From positions 1,922,001 through 1,986,000 of the forward strand of contig NC_013853.1 of the NCBI RefSeq assembly GCF_000027165.1: a DNA stretch of 64,000 nt. Reading direction: 5' to 3'. The translations under genes were made by a program, and so were the position numbers. Source of the stretch: Streptococcus mitis B6 (GTDB lineage Bacteria > Bacillota > Bacilli > Lactobacillales > Streptococcaceae). The notes below the pieces were generated by a model, which was given only the letters and a program-made list of their open reading frames with translations, did not search any database and was not told where the DNA came from. How positions within the stretch are numbered: the first letter of the stretch is position 1; every line of letters starts with the position of its first letter. This document shows positions 10,676 through 17,566 of the stretch, piece after piece.

Positions 10676-11663
10676 TGTATTCATACCCCAAATGCTCATA
10701 TGCCTTAGCAGTCGCCACCCGTCCAGAACGTGTCCGCATGATAAAGCCTTTTTGAATCAAGTAAGGCTCATACATGTCTTCTACAGTCTCACGCTCTTCG
10801 GCAATATTAACAGAGAGAGTTCCTAATCCGACAGGGCCACCACCGTATATCTCAATCATGGTGCGAAGGATTTTTTGGTCCACATAGTCCAAACCTTCAT
10901 GATCAACATCCAGCATAGTCAAAGCCTTATCGGTAATAAGATCATCGATCACCCCATTCCCCATTATCTGGGCAAAATCGCGCACGCGCTTGAGGAGACG
11001 ATTGGCAATACGAGGAGTTCCACGGCTACGTAGAGCCAACTCAGATGCTGCCTCATGAGTAATTTCCATCTCAAAAATATCTGCCGTCCGCTCGACAATT
11101 TCCGTCAAATCAGCATGGTCATAATACTCCATATGACCTGTAATTCCAAAACGTGCCCGTAGCGGATTTGAGAGCATACCAGCCCGAGTCGTCGCACCAA
11201 TCAATGTAAAAGGTGGTAACTCCAAATGAACACTGCGACTACCTTCACCAGCCCCAATCATGATATCAATGTAGAAGTCCTCCATGGCACTATAAAGCAC
11301 CTCCTCCACCGACATGGGCAAGCGATGAATCTCATCAATAAAAAGGACATCCCCAGGATCTAAGTCATTTAAAATCGCTACCAAATCACCAGCTTTTTCA
11401 ATGACAGGCCCAGACGTCTGCTTGAGATTTACACCTAGTTCGTTGGCAATAACAAAAGCCATGGTCGTTTTTCCCAAGCCTGGAGGGCCAAATAAGAGCA
11501 CATGATCCAGCGCTTCATCCCGCATTTTGGCAGCTTCGATAAAGATTTGGAGCTGGTCCTTGACCTTATCCTGTCCGATATATTCACGTAAATACTGAGG
11601 ACGGAGCGTGCGTTCTACTAACTCCTCATCCCCCATTATCTCATTATCTAAAATTCTACTCAT
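10665..11663 (-). CDS. ruvB: Holliday junction branch migration helicase RuvB
   Basis: 332-aa AAA+ motor that drives branch migration with RuvA. Walker [10 protein letters not shown] (~59), Walker [10 protein letters not shown] (~108), sensor 1 IGATTRAG (~155), C-terminal winged helix with [12 protein letters not shown] (~275). The minus-strand TATAAT at 11670-11675 ends only 6 bp before the ATG and no SD is visible, so the transcript may be leaderless. Upstream lies a csRNA-like terminator. Confidence 0.97.
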   Translation of the reverse strand: MSRILDNEIMGDEELVERTLRPQYLREYIGQDKVKDQLQIFIEAAKMRDEALDHVLLFGPPGLGKTTMAFVIANELGVNLKQTSGPVIEKAGDLVAILNDLDPGDVLFIDEIHRLPMSVEEVLYSAMEDFYIDIMIGAGEGSRSVHLELPPFTLIGATTRAGMLSNPLRARFGITGHMEYYDHADLTEIVERTADIFEMEITHEAASELALRSRGTPRIANRLLKRVRDFAQIMGNGVIDDLITDKALTMLDVDHEGLDYVDQKILRTMIEIYGGGPVGLGTLSVNIAEERETVEDMYEPYLIQKGFIMRTRSGRVATAKAYEHLGYEYNEK

Positions 11664-11669
11664 GGCTCT

Positions 11670-11698
11670 ATTATATCAAAAAACCAAGCCACAAACAA
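11670..11698 (-). promoter_or_regulatory. ruvB promoter, predicted leaderless
   Basis: TTGTTT (11693-11698), 17 bp, TATAAT (11670-11675) on the minus strand. The usual start 7 nt downstream falls on the A of the ruvB ATG at 11663. The -35 overlaps the T-run of the upstream terminator. Confidence 0.6.
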
Positions 11699-11721
11699 AA
11701 AAGCCACCCGATTAGGTGACT
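11697..11721 (-). terminator. csRNA-like terminator upstream of fst module 1
   Basis: Minus strand AGTCACC-loop-GGGTGGCT-TTTTT is nearly identical to the terminator of csRNA C (14455-14480). No csRNA body precedes it here; the Fst module occupies that place, so this looks like the leftover of a csRNA gene. Confidence 0.65.
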
Positions 11722-11741
11722 CCTGAGTTTAGCACTTATGT

Positions 11742-11749
11742 GGTATAAT
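11742..11749 (+). promoter_or_regulatory. Promoter of fst toxin mRNA 1
   Basis: Extended -10 TG-G-TATAAT (TATAAT 11744-11749) with no strong -35. Start near 11756 gives a ~40-nt leader in which CACCGCCT (11767-11774) pairs with AGGAGGTG (11780-11787), hiding the ribosome-binding site. Confidence 0.7.
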
Positions 11750-11796
11750 ATTCTACGACACTTCTACACCGCCTACGAAAGGAGGTGAGATAGCCC

Positions 11797-11889
11797 ATGA
11801 TGGAATTAGTACTCAAAACTATCATCGGACCAATTGTGGTCGGTGTCGTTCTTCGATTAGTCGATAAATGGTTAAACAAGGACAAATAG
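11797..11889 (+). CDS. Fst/Ldr-family type I toxin, module 1
   Basis: A 30-aa peptide, MMELVLKTIIGPIVV then GVVLRLVDKWLNKDK. It has one hydrophobic helix with the family-defining P-I-x-V-G-x-V-L core (as in Fst of plasmid pAD1) and a charged C-terminal tail. Fst peptides insert in the membrane and stop growth when unrepressed. SD AAAGGAGGTGA lies 10 bp upstream and is held in a hairpin. Convergent antisense RNA and a shared bidirectional terminator follow, the complete type I layout. The second ATG (11800) could also be the start. Confidence 0.88.
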   Translation: MMELVLKTIIGPIVVGVVLRLVDKWLNKDK

Positions 11890-11893
11890 TGTC

Positions 11894-11938
11894 AAAAAAG
11901 ACCTCAAGCTTATTTGGTCGTGAGCTTGGGGTCTTTTC
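11894..11938. terminator. Bidirectional terminator shared by toxin 1 and its antitoxin RNA
   Basis: GACCTCAAGCT (11900-11910) pairs with AGCTTGGGGTC (11923-11933), with an A-run before and a T-run after, so it stops both the plus-strand toxin mRNA and the minus-strand antisense RNA. Confidence 0.85.
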
Positions 11939-11969
11939 TAGCCTATGATATAGAACTAGTACTCAATTC
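11894..11969 (-). ncRNA. Antisense antitoxin RNA of fst module 1
   Basis: Promoter TTGACA (11999-12004), 17 bp, GATAAT (11976-11981) on the minus strand; ends at the shared terminator, ~76 nt. Its 5' part is the complement of 11939-11966, a direct repeat of the toxin start region (11791-11816: TAGCCC-ATGATG... TAGTACTCAA). It can therefore pair with the toxin start codon region as well as the terminator stem, like RNA II of pAD1. Confidence 0.83.
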
Positions 11970-11975
11970 CTTTTT

Positions 11976-12004
11976 ATTATCCCACAGTTCAAAAATTTTG
12001 TCAA
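11976..12004 (-). promoter_or_regulatory. Antitoxin 1 promoter
   Basis: TTGACA-N17-GATAAT, one mismatch from consensus. It is stronger than the toxin promoter on sequence grounds, as expected for an unstable RNA antitoxin made in excess. Confidence 0.8.
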
Positions 12005-12300
12005 AGGTTTATATCCTCGGCTTTTCAAGCTTTAACCGCCGGCTAACAATATGATGACTCACTCCTTGACAACCAAGAGCATTATTACAGTAGTTCTAGT
12101 CCTTCAATTAACAGTCACTTAAATTCAAAGTGAGGTTGAACTTGCTGAAGCGACAACAGACCTATTTCTTACTCATATTCGATAAAAAATCCCCGCCAAA
12201 ATCTCAAAAAGTCCCCGCCAATTCCCCGACCAAAATCCGAAAAATATCGGAAAATGATTTTTAGAATAGTCCCAAAAAGCCTGAAATAGAGCCAAAAAAC
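12005..12300. other. Intergenic spacer between the two fst modules
   Basis: No convincing gene. It holds AAGCTTTAACCGC (12028-12040), the same sequence that ISb copy 2 used as target next to module 2, and three repeats reading TTGGC/TCGGGGA on the minus strand (12193-12236). The end (CCTGAAATAGAGCCAAAAAA) recurs just before csRNA B, so the array grew by duplication of csRNA- and fst-containing segments. Confidence 0.5.
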
Positions 12301-12339
12301 TTCACTTGATTAGGCCACTCCCAACTTTAGCACTTATGT

Positions 12340-12347
12340 GATATAAT
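12340..12347 (+). promoter_or_regulatory. Promoter of fst toxin mRNA 2
   Basis: TG-A-TATAAT (TATAAT 12342-12347), as in module 1. The leader again forms an SD-hiding stem, CACCGCCT (12365-12372) with AGGAGGTG (12378-12385). Confidence 0.7.
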
Positions 12348-12394
12348 ATTTTACGGCACTGCTACACCGCCTGCGAAAGGAGGTGAGATAGCCC

Positions 12395-12487
12395 ATGATG
12401 GATACAATACTTAAAACTATCATCGGACCAATTGTGGTCGGTGTCGTTCTTCGATTAGTCGATAAATGGCTAAACAAGGACAAATAG
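12395..12487 (+). CDS. Fst/Ldr-family type I toxin, module 2
   Basis: 30 aa, MMDTILKTIIGPIVV then GVVLRLVDKWLNKDK. It differs from module 1 only at residues 3-5 (DTI for ELV). The DNA encoding these residues is the antisense recognition segment, while the remaining 25 codons are almost identical in DNA. Same SD, promoter and terminator layout. Membrane-acting peptide by family; activity not shown here. Confidence 0.88.
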   Translation: MMDTILKTIIGPIVVGVVLRLVDKWLNKDK

Positions 12488-12491
12488 TGTC

Positions 12492-12535
12492 AAAAAGACC
12501 CCAAGCTTATTTGGTCGTGAGCTTGGGGTCTTTTC
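12492..12535. terminator. Bidirectional terminator shared by toxin 2 and its antitoxin RNA
   Basis: Perfect 11-bp stem GACCCCAAGCT (12497-12507) with AGCTTGGGGTC (12520-12530), A-run before and T-run after. Confidence 0.87.
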
Positions 12536-12566
12536 TAGCCTATGATATAGACACAATACTTAATTC
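12492..12566 (-). ncRNA. Antisense antitoxin RNA of fst module 2
   Basis: ~75 nt from TTGACA (12596-12601)-N17-GATAAT (12573-12578). Its 5' part is complementary to 12536-12563, whose ACAATACTTAA repeats the toxin 2 coding segment (12404-12414), not the TAGTACTCAA of module 1. This points to module-specific pairing. Confidence 0.83.
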
Positions 12567-12572
12567 CCTTTT

Positions 12573-12601
12573 ATTATCCCATAGTTCACAAAATTTGTCA
12601 A
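12573..12601 (-). promoter_or_regulatory. Antitoxin 2 promoter
   Basis: TTGACA-N17-GATAAT, identical boxes and spacing to module 1. ISb copy 2 ends 37 bp upstream and leaves it intact. Confidence 0.8.
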
Positions 12602-12637
12602 AACTTTACATCCTCAGCTTCTCAAGCTTTAACCGCT

Positions 12638-14168
12638 GCTAACTTCTCAAAGTAACTTCCACTTACCTAACCGAAGTGGAAATTAGTCTAAAACGGATTT
12701 TTATGGTGGAATTAAGTATGAGACGTTTGAGTTAGAAATGAGGTCTACTATGACAAAACATAAACACCTTACCCTTTCAGACCGTAATGACATCCAACTA
12801 GGCTTAGAGCGCGGTGAAACCTTCAAAGCTATTGGACAATCCATTCTAAAAGACCCAACTACTGTTTCCAAAGAAGTCAAACGAAACAGACAAGTCCGAG
12901 AGTCTACATGCCATAACCTTCCTTGCCCTCTACTCGATAAAGCTCCCTTTGTCTGTAATGGATGTCCTAAAAGAAGACAAAATTGTGACTATAAGAAGAT
13001 TTTCTACCTAGCTAAGCAAGCTCAAAAACAGTACGAACAAACTCTTGTCGAAGCACGTGAAGGAACTCCCCTCAATTCCAAGACCTTCTGGGAAATGGAC
13101 AAAGTCATTTCTGATGGGGTTAAAAAGGGACAACACATCTATCATATCCTCAAAACTCATAACCTTGATGTCAGCTCCTCAACTGTATATCGACATATCC
13201 GAAAAGGATACCTATCTATCGCTCCTATTGACCTAGCCAGAGCCGTTAAATTCAAAGAAAGACGGAAACGTAATCTCCCCTCCATTCCTAAAGAAGCTAA
13301 AAAAGGTCGCTCCTATGAGGATTTCCAAAACTATTTAGCACTGAATCAACTAGACTCTTGGCTGGAAATGGATACGGTTATGGGCAGAATGGGAGGTAAA
13401 GTTCTACTCACCTTCAATCTCTCTTTCTGTAACTTTATCTTCGCTAGACTGCTGGATAATAAAACTGCCCTTGAGGTTACCAAACACCTCTATAAACTCA
13501 AGAACACTCTTCACCAAGCTGACAAAGATTTCTTCCAACTCTTTCCTGTCATCCTGACAGATAATGGTGGAGAGTTTGCCAGAGTCGATGATATAGAAAT
13601 GGATGTGCGGGGAGAGAGTAAACTCTTCTTTTGTGAACCCAATCGCTCTGACCAGAAAGGCAGAATTGAGAAAAATCATACGCTGATTCGCGACATTCTA
13701 CCTAAAGGAACTTCTTTTGACAATTTAACTCAAGAGGACATCAATCTCGTTTGTTCTCATGTCAACAGTGTCAAACGTGCTGCTTTGAATGGAAAGTCAG
13801 CCTATGAACTCTTTGCCTTTACCTATGGAGAAGAGATTCCTAAGCTTCTAGGCATTTCTAAAATACCTGCAGAAGACGTCTGCCAGTCGTCTACATTACT
13901 CCAACATAAGTTCTAAAAACTAATCTTCAACCCCATTCAAACGTCTCACACTAACTTCCACCATAGCGGAACTTAATCTGAAACGCTTTCAGATGAGGGG
14001 ATTTTGTGCGCTCTTTTTTTCGATTCATTTTGGTTACAAAAGCGATGAAATCAAGCATGAGTAAAACCAGTGGAACTTACCCTGACACGGATTCTCACTG
14101 GTTTTTACGATTTTTATCACACTAACTTCCACTTGGATTAGCGGTGGAAGTTAGTTTGGGAATTTACC
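12638..14168 (+). mobile_element. IS30-family insertion sequence 'ISb', copy 2 (1531 bp)
   Basis: Flanked by a perfect 13-bp target duplication AGCTTTAACCGCT (12625-12637 and 14169-14181), which fixes the ends. In the aligned start region it differs from copy 1 by one base in the leader (S/R in the extended N terminus) and one silent change. Recent insertion upstream of antitoxin 2. Confidence 0.92.
12750..13916 (+). CDS. IS30-family transposase (ISb copy 2)
   Basis: 388 aa, identical from MTKHKHLTL onward to the ISb copy 1 protein: HTH, Cys cluster, and DDE residues in WLEMDTV, ILTDNGGEF and KGRIEKNH. Four open codons upstream (MRST) are probably leader. Intact and probably active. Confidence 0.93.
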   Translation: MTKHKHLTLSDRNDIQLGLERGETFKAIGQSILKDPTTVSKEVKRNRQVRESTCHNLPCPLLDKAPFVCNGCPKRRQNCDYKKIFYLAKQAQKQYEQTLVEAREGTPLNSKTFWEMDKVISDGVKKGQHIYHILKTHNLDVSSSTVYRHIRKGYLSIAPIDLARAVKFKERRKRNLPSIPKEAKKGRSYEDFQNYLALNQLDSWLEMDTVMGRMGGKVLLTFNLSFCNFIFARLLDNKTALEVTKHLYKLKNTLHQADKDFFQLFPVILTDNGGEFARVDDIEMDVRGESKLFFCEPNRSDQKGRIEKNHTLIRDILPKGTSFDNLTQEDINLVCSHVNSVKRAALNGKSAYELFAFTYGEEIPKLLGISKIPAEDVCQSSTLLQHKF

Positions 14169-14262
14169 AGCTTTAACCGCTTTACAACAAGACTTTCAAG
14201 TTTAAGAGAAAGTTATCGGAAAATGATATTTATAAAACTCCCCAAAAGCCTGAAATAGAGCC

Positions 14263-14359
14263 AAAAAACTCCACCTGATTGGGTGGAGTTAAGGGAGATT
14301 ATTATGAAAAAGAAAAGTTTAGGATTTTATTAAATAAAGTTAGGAGGTCTTTATTTAAT
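14263..14359 (-). ncRNA. CiaR-controlled small RNA (csRNA), copy B
   Basis: ~97 nt. 5' hairpin ATTAAATAAAG pairs with CTTTATTTAAT around CCTCCTAA; then the single-stranded TCATAATAATCTCCC that mimics an anti-SD/anti-AUG; then the terminator ACTCCACC-loop-GGTGGAGT-TTTTTT. Two CU-rich patches (CCTCC in the loop, ATCTCCC in the linker) can pair with target SDs. Second of a tandem pair with copy C. Confidence 0.88.
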
Positions 14360-14365
14360 AACTAT

Positions 14366-14398
14366 ATGATACATGACGAAGCTTAAAACTAGCTTAAC
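14366..14398 (-). promoter_or_regulatory. CiaR site and promoter of csRNA B
   Basis: Minus strand GTTAAG-CTAGT-TTTAAG (14382-14398), 10 bp, then TATCAT (14366-14371). Geometry identical to the other three copies. Confidence 0.85.
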
Positions 14399-14454
14399 TT
14401 TTCGCAGATTCTACCATTTTGCAAAAAATTTCTATTACCATCACCTCACCCCAC

Positions 14455-14548
14455 AAAAAAGCCACCTGATTGGGTGACTTCATTAGGAGATTATGATGAA
14501 AAAAGTTTTAGGATTTCATTAAATAAAGTTAGGAGGTCTTTATTTAAT
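14455..14548 (-). ncRNA. CiaR-controlled small RNA (csRNA), copy C
   Basis: ~94 nt with the same 5' hairpin as copy B, a linker with TCATCATAATCTCC (a CATCAT variant of the anti-AUG part), and the terminator AGTCACCC-loop-GGTGGCT-TTTTT. The changed linker may alter target choice. Confidence 0.88.
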
Positions 14549-14554
14549 GACTAT

Positions 14555-14587
14555 ATAATACTAGATCATCCTTAAACTTTGCTTAAG
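14555..14587 (-). promoter_or_regulatory. CiaR site and promoter of csRNA C
   Basis: CTTAAG-CAAAG-TTTAAG (14571-14587), 10 bp, TATTAT (14555-14560) on the minus strand, 16 bp beyond the stop of the acetyltransferase gene. Confidence 0.87.
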
Positions 14588-14602
14588 AACAAACAAGTTT
14601 TG

Positions 14603-15019
14603 TTATTTTTTACGATTCATCCAAGTCATTCCTATACAATTATAGGTGGATAAGATTTCAAAGCCCATAGAACGATAGAATCCCAAGGTTCTTTCTGTCT
14701 GGTCTGTCACCAGCTGGACTTGATAGGCATCTTTGTAATCTTCTAAAGCCTCTTTCATCAAGACACTACCAATCCCTTGACGCTGATAGATTGGTAAAAC
14801 GATTAAATCCTGAACAAAAACTGATGAAAAACCATCTCCAACCAAACGAATCAAGCCCACCACAGTATCGCCATCAAGCGCCACATAAATCACTAGTGAA
14901 TGAGACAAGGCCTGCTCCAGCATCAGAGGTTGATGGGTATAATTTGTCCAACCGACAGCCTGATAGAGATGCAAAACATCCTCTAGCTTGACAATTTCTT
15001 GCTTTTTAATAGTAATCAT
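14603..15019 (-). CDS. GNAT family N-acetyltransferase
   Basis: 138 aa, single GNAT fold. The acetyl-CoA loop is visible as QRQGIGSVLM (~81-90), preceded by the beta-strand SVFVQDLIVLP, and GFYRSMGFE near 117 is the typical C-terminal motif. Substrate unknown. It starts 11 bp after the larger acetyltransferase and probably shares its promoter. Confidence 0.85.
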   Translation of the reverse strand: MITIKKQEIVKLEDVLHLYQAVGWTNYTHQPLMLEQALSHSLVIYVALDGDTVVGLIRLVGDGFSSVFVQDLIVLPIYQRQGIGSVLMKEALEDYKDAYQVQLVTDQTERTLGFYRSMGFEILSTYNCIGMTWMNRKK

Positions 15020-15030
15020 CTCAACACCTA

Positions 15031-15726
15031 TTAAAGCTCTCTCAAGCTCTTGTACTGCCGTCCATTTTTGTCAAAATTTTCAGGACGCAACCATGTTTCC
15101 AAACGAGCTTTGACTTTGGGCCAGTCCTTATCGATCATAGACATCCAATCCGTATCTCTGGTGCGCCCCTTATAAACCACTGCCTGACGGAAGGTTCCCT
15201 CGTAGATAAAGCCCAAACGTTCTGCTGCTTTTCTAGAAGGTAGATTTAGTGCATCACATTTCCACTCATAACGGCGATAGTTGAGCTCTTCAAAGACATA
15301 ACGGGCTAATAAAAACTGGGCTTCTGTCCCCATTCTTGTGTGCTTGAGAGTCGGAGAAAAGGTCACTGCTCCAACTTCAATGACGCGATTGGCTTGGTCA
15401 ATGCGCATAAGCGAAAAAGTACCCAGAGCTTTACCAGTTGATTTATCGATAATCGCGTAGTAAAAGCGATCCTTTCGCTCAATCATCTGCTTCAAAGCTA
15501 CCATTAACTCTTCTAGATTAGCCACAGGTGGTTGAAAAAGGTAGGTCCACATCTCACGAGGACTATCTGGGCCATAAACAGCTAATAAATCCTCTGCATG
15601 CTTTTCCACCGATAGAGCTTCTATAATCGTATATCGCCCTTCTAAGAAATCAATAGAAGGCAGTCCACCTGGTGTATAACCTTCCATTGACTCACCAATC
15701 ATCTGACCATATTCATTTACTGGCAT
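15031..15726 (-). CDS. GNAT family N-acetyltransferase, RimJ/RimL-like
   Basis: 231 aa from MPVNEYGQ at 15726 behind an AAGGAGA SD; an upstream in-frame ATG would add 13 lysine/arginine-rich residues and has no SD. The middle reads RMGTEAQFLLARYVFEEL and RKAAERLGFIYEGTFRQ, as in RimJ/RimL-type proteins that acetylate small molecules or protein N termini. An extended -10 (TATACT, 15756-15761) precedes it. Confidence 0.85.
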   Translation of the reverse strand: MPVNEYGQMIGESMEGYTPGGLPSIDFLEGRYTIIEALSVEKHAEDLLAVYGPDSPREMWTYLFQPPVANLEELMVALKQMIERKDRFYYAIIDKSTGKALGTFSLMRIDQANRVIEVGAVTFSPTLKHTRMGTEAQFLLARYVFEELNYRRYEWKCDALNLPSRKAAERLGFIYEGTFRQAVVYKGRTRDTDWMSMIDKDWPKVKARLETWLRPENFDKNGRQYKSLREL

Positions 15727-15755
15727 CTTTCTTCTCCTTGTTTTACGCTGAAAAT

Positions 15756-15763
15756 AGTATATC
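15756..15763 (-). promoter_or_regulatory. Promoter of the acetyltransferase pair
   Basis: TG-A-TATACT on the minus strand, TATACT at 15756-15761, ~30 bp before the start codon. Confidence 0.6.
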
Positions 15764-15820
15764 ACAAATTGTTCTCTTTGGAAACTAGCACTGGCTTAAA
15801 ACTTCATTTTCAACACTATA

Positions 15821-16240
15821 TTAGTGACCCGCTTTCTGTCTTTTATCCTCTAAGGCTTGATTAATTCGTTGGGTGAGTTTGTGAGTCCGCCAAATTTGAT
15901 ACAGCCATATCAATCCATAAATTAACAAGAAAAAGAACCAAAGCAAAGGGCTCCACAAGGCTGCACCCCAGCCAAAAATTAGAGAGGTCAATACTAAAAT
16001 AGTAGCTGTCACTAATAAATGAACTCCAACACGCATACTAAAAGCAAGAAACTCTAGCTTTTCAAGTATTAAAGTCAATACCCCCATAATTCCACCCATT
16101 AAAAACAGAGCTAGAATATTTTTTGCCATTGGTGCAGGATAGGTAATGCTTGGATAACACTGAGCTAATAACATCATACTCAAATAAAAGAAGGAAGCCG
16201 TACGCATTCCCGATACAAAATAATCAATTAATCGTTTCAT
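15821..16240 (-). CDS. DUF3021 family membrane protein
   Basis: 139 aa with four hydrophobic segments and a Lys/Arg/Gln-rich C-terminal tail. Family members are usually encoded beside a LytTR regulator, as here (9-bp gap), and in several systems the membrane protein restrains the LytTR protein. I infer the same; no catalytic residues are visible. Confidence 0.82.
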   Translation of the reverse strand: MKRLIDYFVSGMRTASFFYLSMMLLAQCYPSITYPAPMAKNILALFLMGGIMGVLTLILEKLEFLAFSMRVGVHLLVTATILVLTSLIFGWGAALWSPLLWFFFLLIYGLIWLYQIWRTHKLTQRINQALEDKRQKAGH

Positions 16241-16249
16241 GATTTTCTC

Positions 16250-16705
16250 CTATAAACCTAGATAATTCATTAAGGACTTAACGTATTTCCGACTCACACT
16301 AGATTTGATGCCCCGAGTCATTTTAGCCATCATGTTCCCTGAAAAACTATCTGATAACGATTCTAAGTGGTCAATGTTTATGATTGAATGACGTGATATC
16401 TGTATAAAGTTACGCCGATTAATCCGATTCTGAAAATTTATCAATGTTTCCTTAGTTTTATAAATCCCGTCTACCGTATAAATGGTCAACAAGTTCTTAT
16501 CGATATCTGCTAGAATAAGATCCTCAATTTTCACCATAACCAGATGATCATCCGTTCGAATAGGAATGACCACCTGATTGCTCGTTGAAAATTGTTCTAA
16601 ATAATCCATCACTTCTCGAGCTTGGTCAGTTAACTGAGCTGCCTGAATGAGAATGTGAGGATCCTTTTCTGAAAATTCTGGGGTTATCTCAAAATGAATC
16701 TTCAT
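16250..16705 (-). CDS. LytTR-domain DNA-binding regulator
   Basis: 151 aa from MKIHFEITPEF at 16705 (GGGAG SD); an ATG 4 codons upstream overlaps the SD. The C-terminal ~90 residues are a LytTR domain (NLLTIYTVDGIYKTKETLINF...FIQISRHSIINIDHLESL). There is no receiver domain, so it is not a classical response regulator; control probably comes from the adjacent DUF3021 protein. Likely regulates its own ABC operon. Confidence 0.87.
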   Translation of the reverse strand: MKIHFEITPEFSEKDPHILIQAAQLTDQAREVMDYLEQFSTSNQVVIPIRTDDHLVMVKIEDLILADIDKNLLTIYTVDGIYKTKETLINFQNRINRRNFIQISRHSIINIDHLESLSDSFSGNMMAKMTRGIKSSVSRKYVKSLMNYLGL

Positions 16706-16723
16706 CTTTACTCCCATACATCT

Positions 16724-17566
16724 TTATTTTCTCTTGCTAGACACTTTAACCAATAAAAGCCAAAGAAGGATAGCTACAAGACTGATACTTACCACTATAA
16801 GATATGTTTTCTCCTTTGTCAACAGCTCCTGCCATTTTAACTCGATCCCCATTTTTTCTTGAAATTCTGCTAATAAATCGCTATTCCCGACAAAGGTATC
16901 TGCTAGTTGTTCTTTCATAAGGACTTGTCGATAGAGAGAGGCAATATAGGTTGCAGGTGTACACTTCATAAGAAGTTGAGCAAAGTTAGGCAATACTCCA
17001 AGAGGGACATAAGTCCCCACTAGAAATCCAGAAGCTGTTCCCACTATGGTGGCTAGCTTTCCAAGGCTATCCACAGATTGAAACCGGTGAATCAAAATAG
17101 CATTGACCAAGCTAGAAAGCACACTACTGAGCAACATGATCAAAGCTACTTCTGCTAGATGACTCCAAACTGGGGCCTCCTGAAAATACAGGCTCATCAC
17201 CACAAACATAAACAACTGCATCACAAAAGAAATGACAATACTGCTGATTAGATAGGAGGCCTGTAAGCCCCAGCTACCTAAATCTGTCAAGAATAAATCT
17301 TGATCCACTTGATGTTCACGATCCTGCACCATTTGTGTAAGAGCCGTAAAACTGGTTGTAATCCCAGTCACAGCCAAGGTTCCACCCATCAGCCAATTAT
17401 TTAAAAGGCTCGTTTTATCAGGGAGTTGGGACCAAGCATCCGTCAAGTTCTTCTGCAGAAAAATGATATAAAGGAGGAAGGAAATCAATGCCCCCAATAA
17501 TGAGAAAAATACTCCTGAACGATTACGAAAATATAAGGTAAAGTTCCGTTTCAATAAAGCTAGCAT
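16724..17566 (-). CDS. ABC-2 type transporter permease
   Basis: 280 aa: one N-terminal helix, a cytoplasmic-facing loop, then about five more helices, the ABC-2 exporter topology. Its ATG overlaps the stop of the ATPase gene (TAATG), a sign of translational coupling and stoichiometric assembly. Substrate unknown; the LytTR/DUF3021 context suggests a stress- or peptide-responsive exporter. Confidence 0.87.
   Translation of the reverse strand: MLALLKRNFTLYFRNRSGVFFSLLGALISFLLYIIFLQKNLTDAWSQLPDKTSLLNNWLMGGTLAVTGITTSFTALTQMVQDREHQVDQDLFLTDLGSWGLQASYLISSIVISFVMQLFMFVVMSLYFQEAPVWSHLAEVALIMLLSSVLSSLVNAILIHRFQSVDSLGKLATIVGTASGFLVGTYVPLGVLPNFAQLLMKCTPATYIASLYRQVLMKEQLADTFVGNSDLLAEFQEKMGIELKWQELLTKEKTYLIVVSISLVAILLWLLLVKVSSKRK

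Noticed and set aside
12051..12122. 23-codon ORF (MMTHSLTTKSIITVV...) between the fst modules, hydrophobic like a small toxin
   Set aside because: No SD, no promoter or antisense signals, and it is not duplicated beside module 2.
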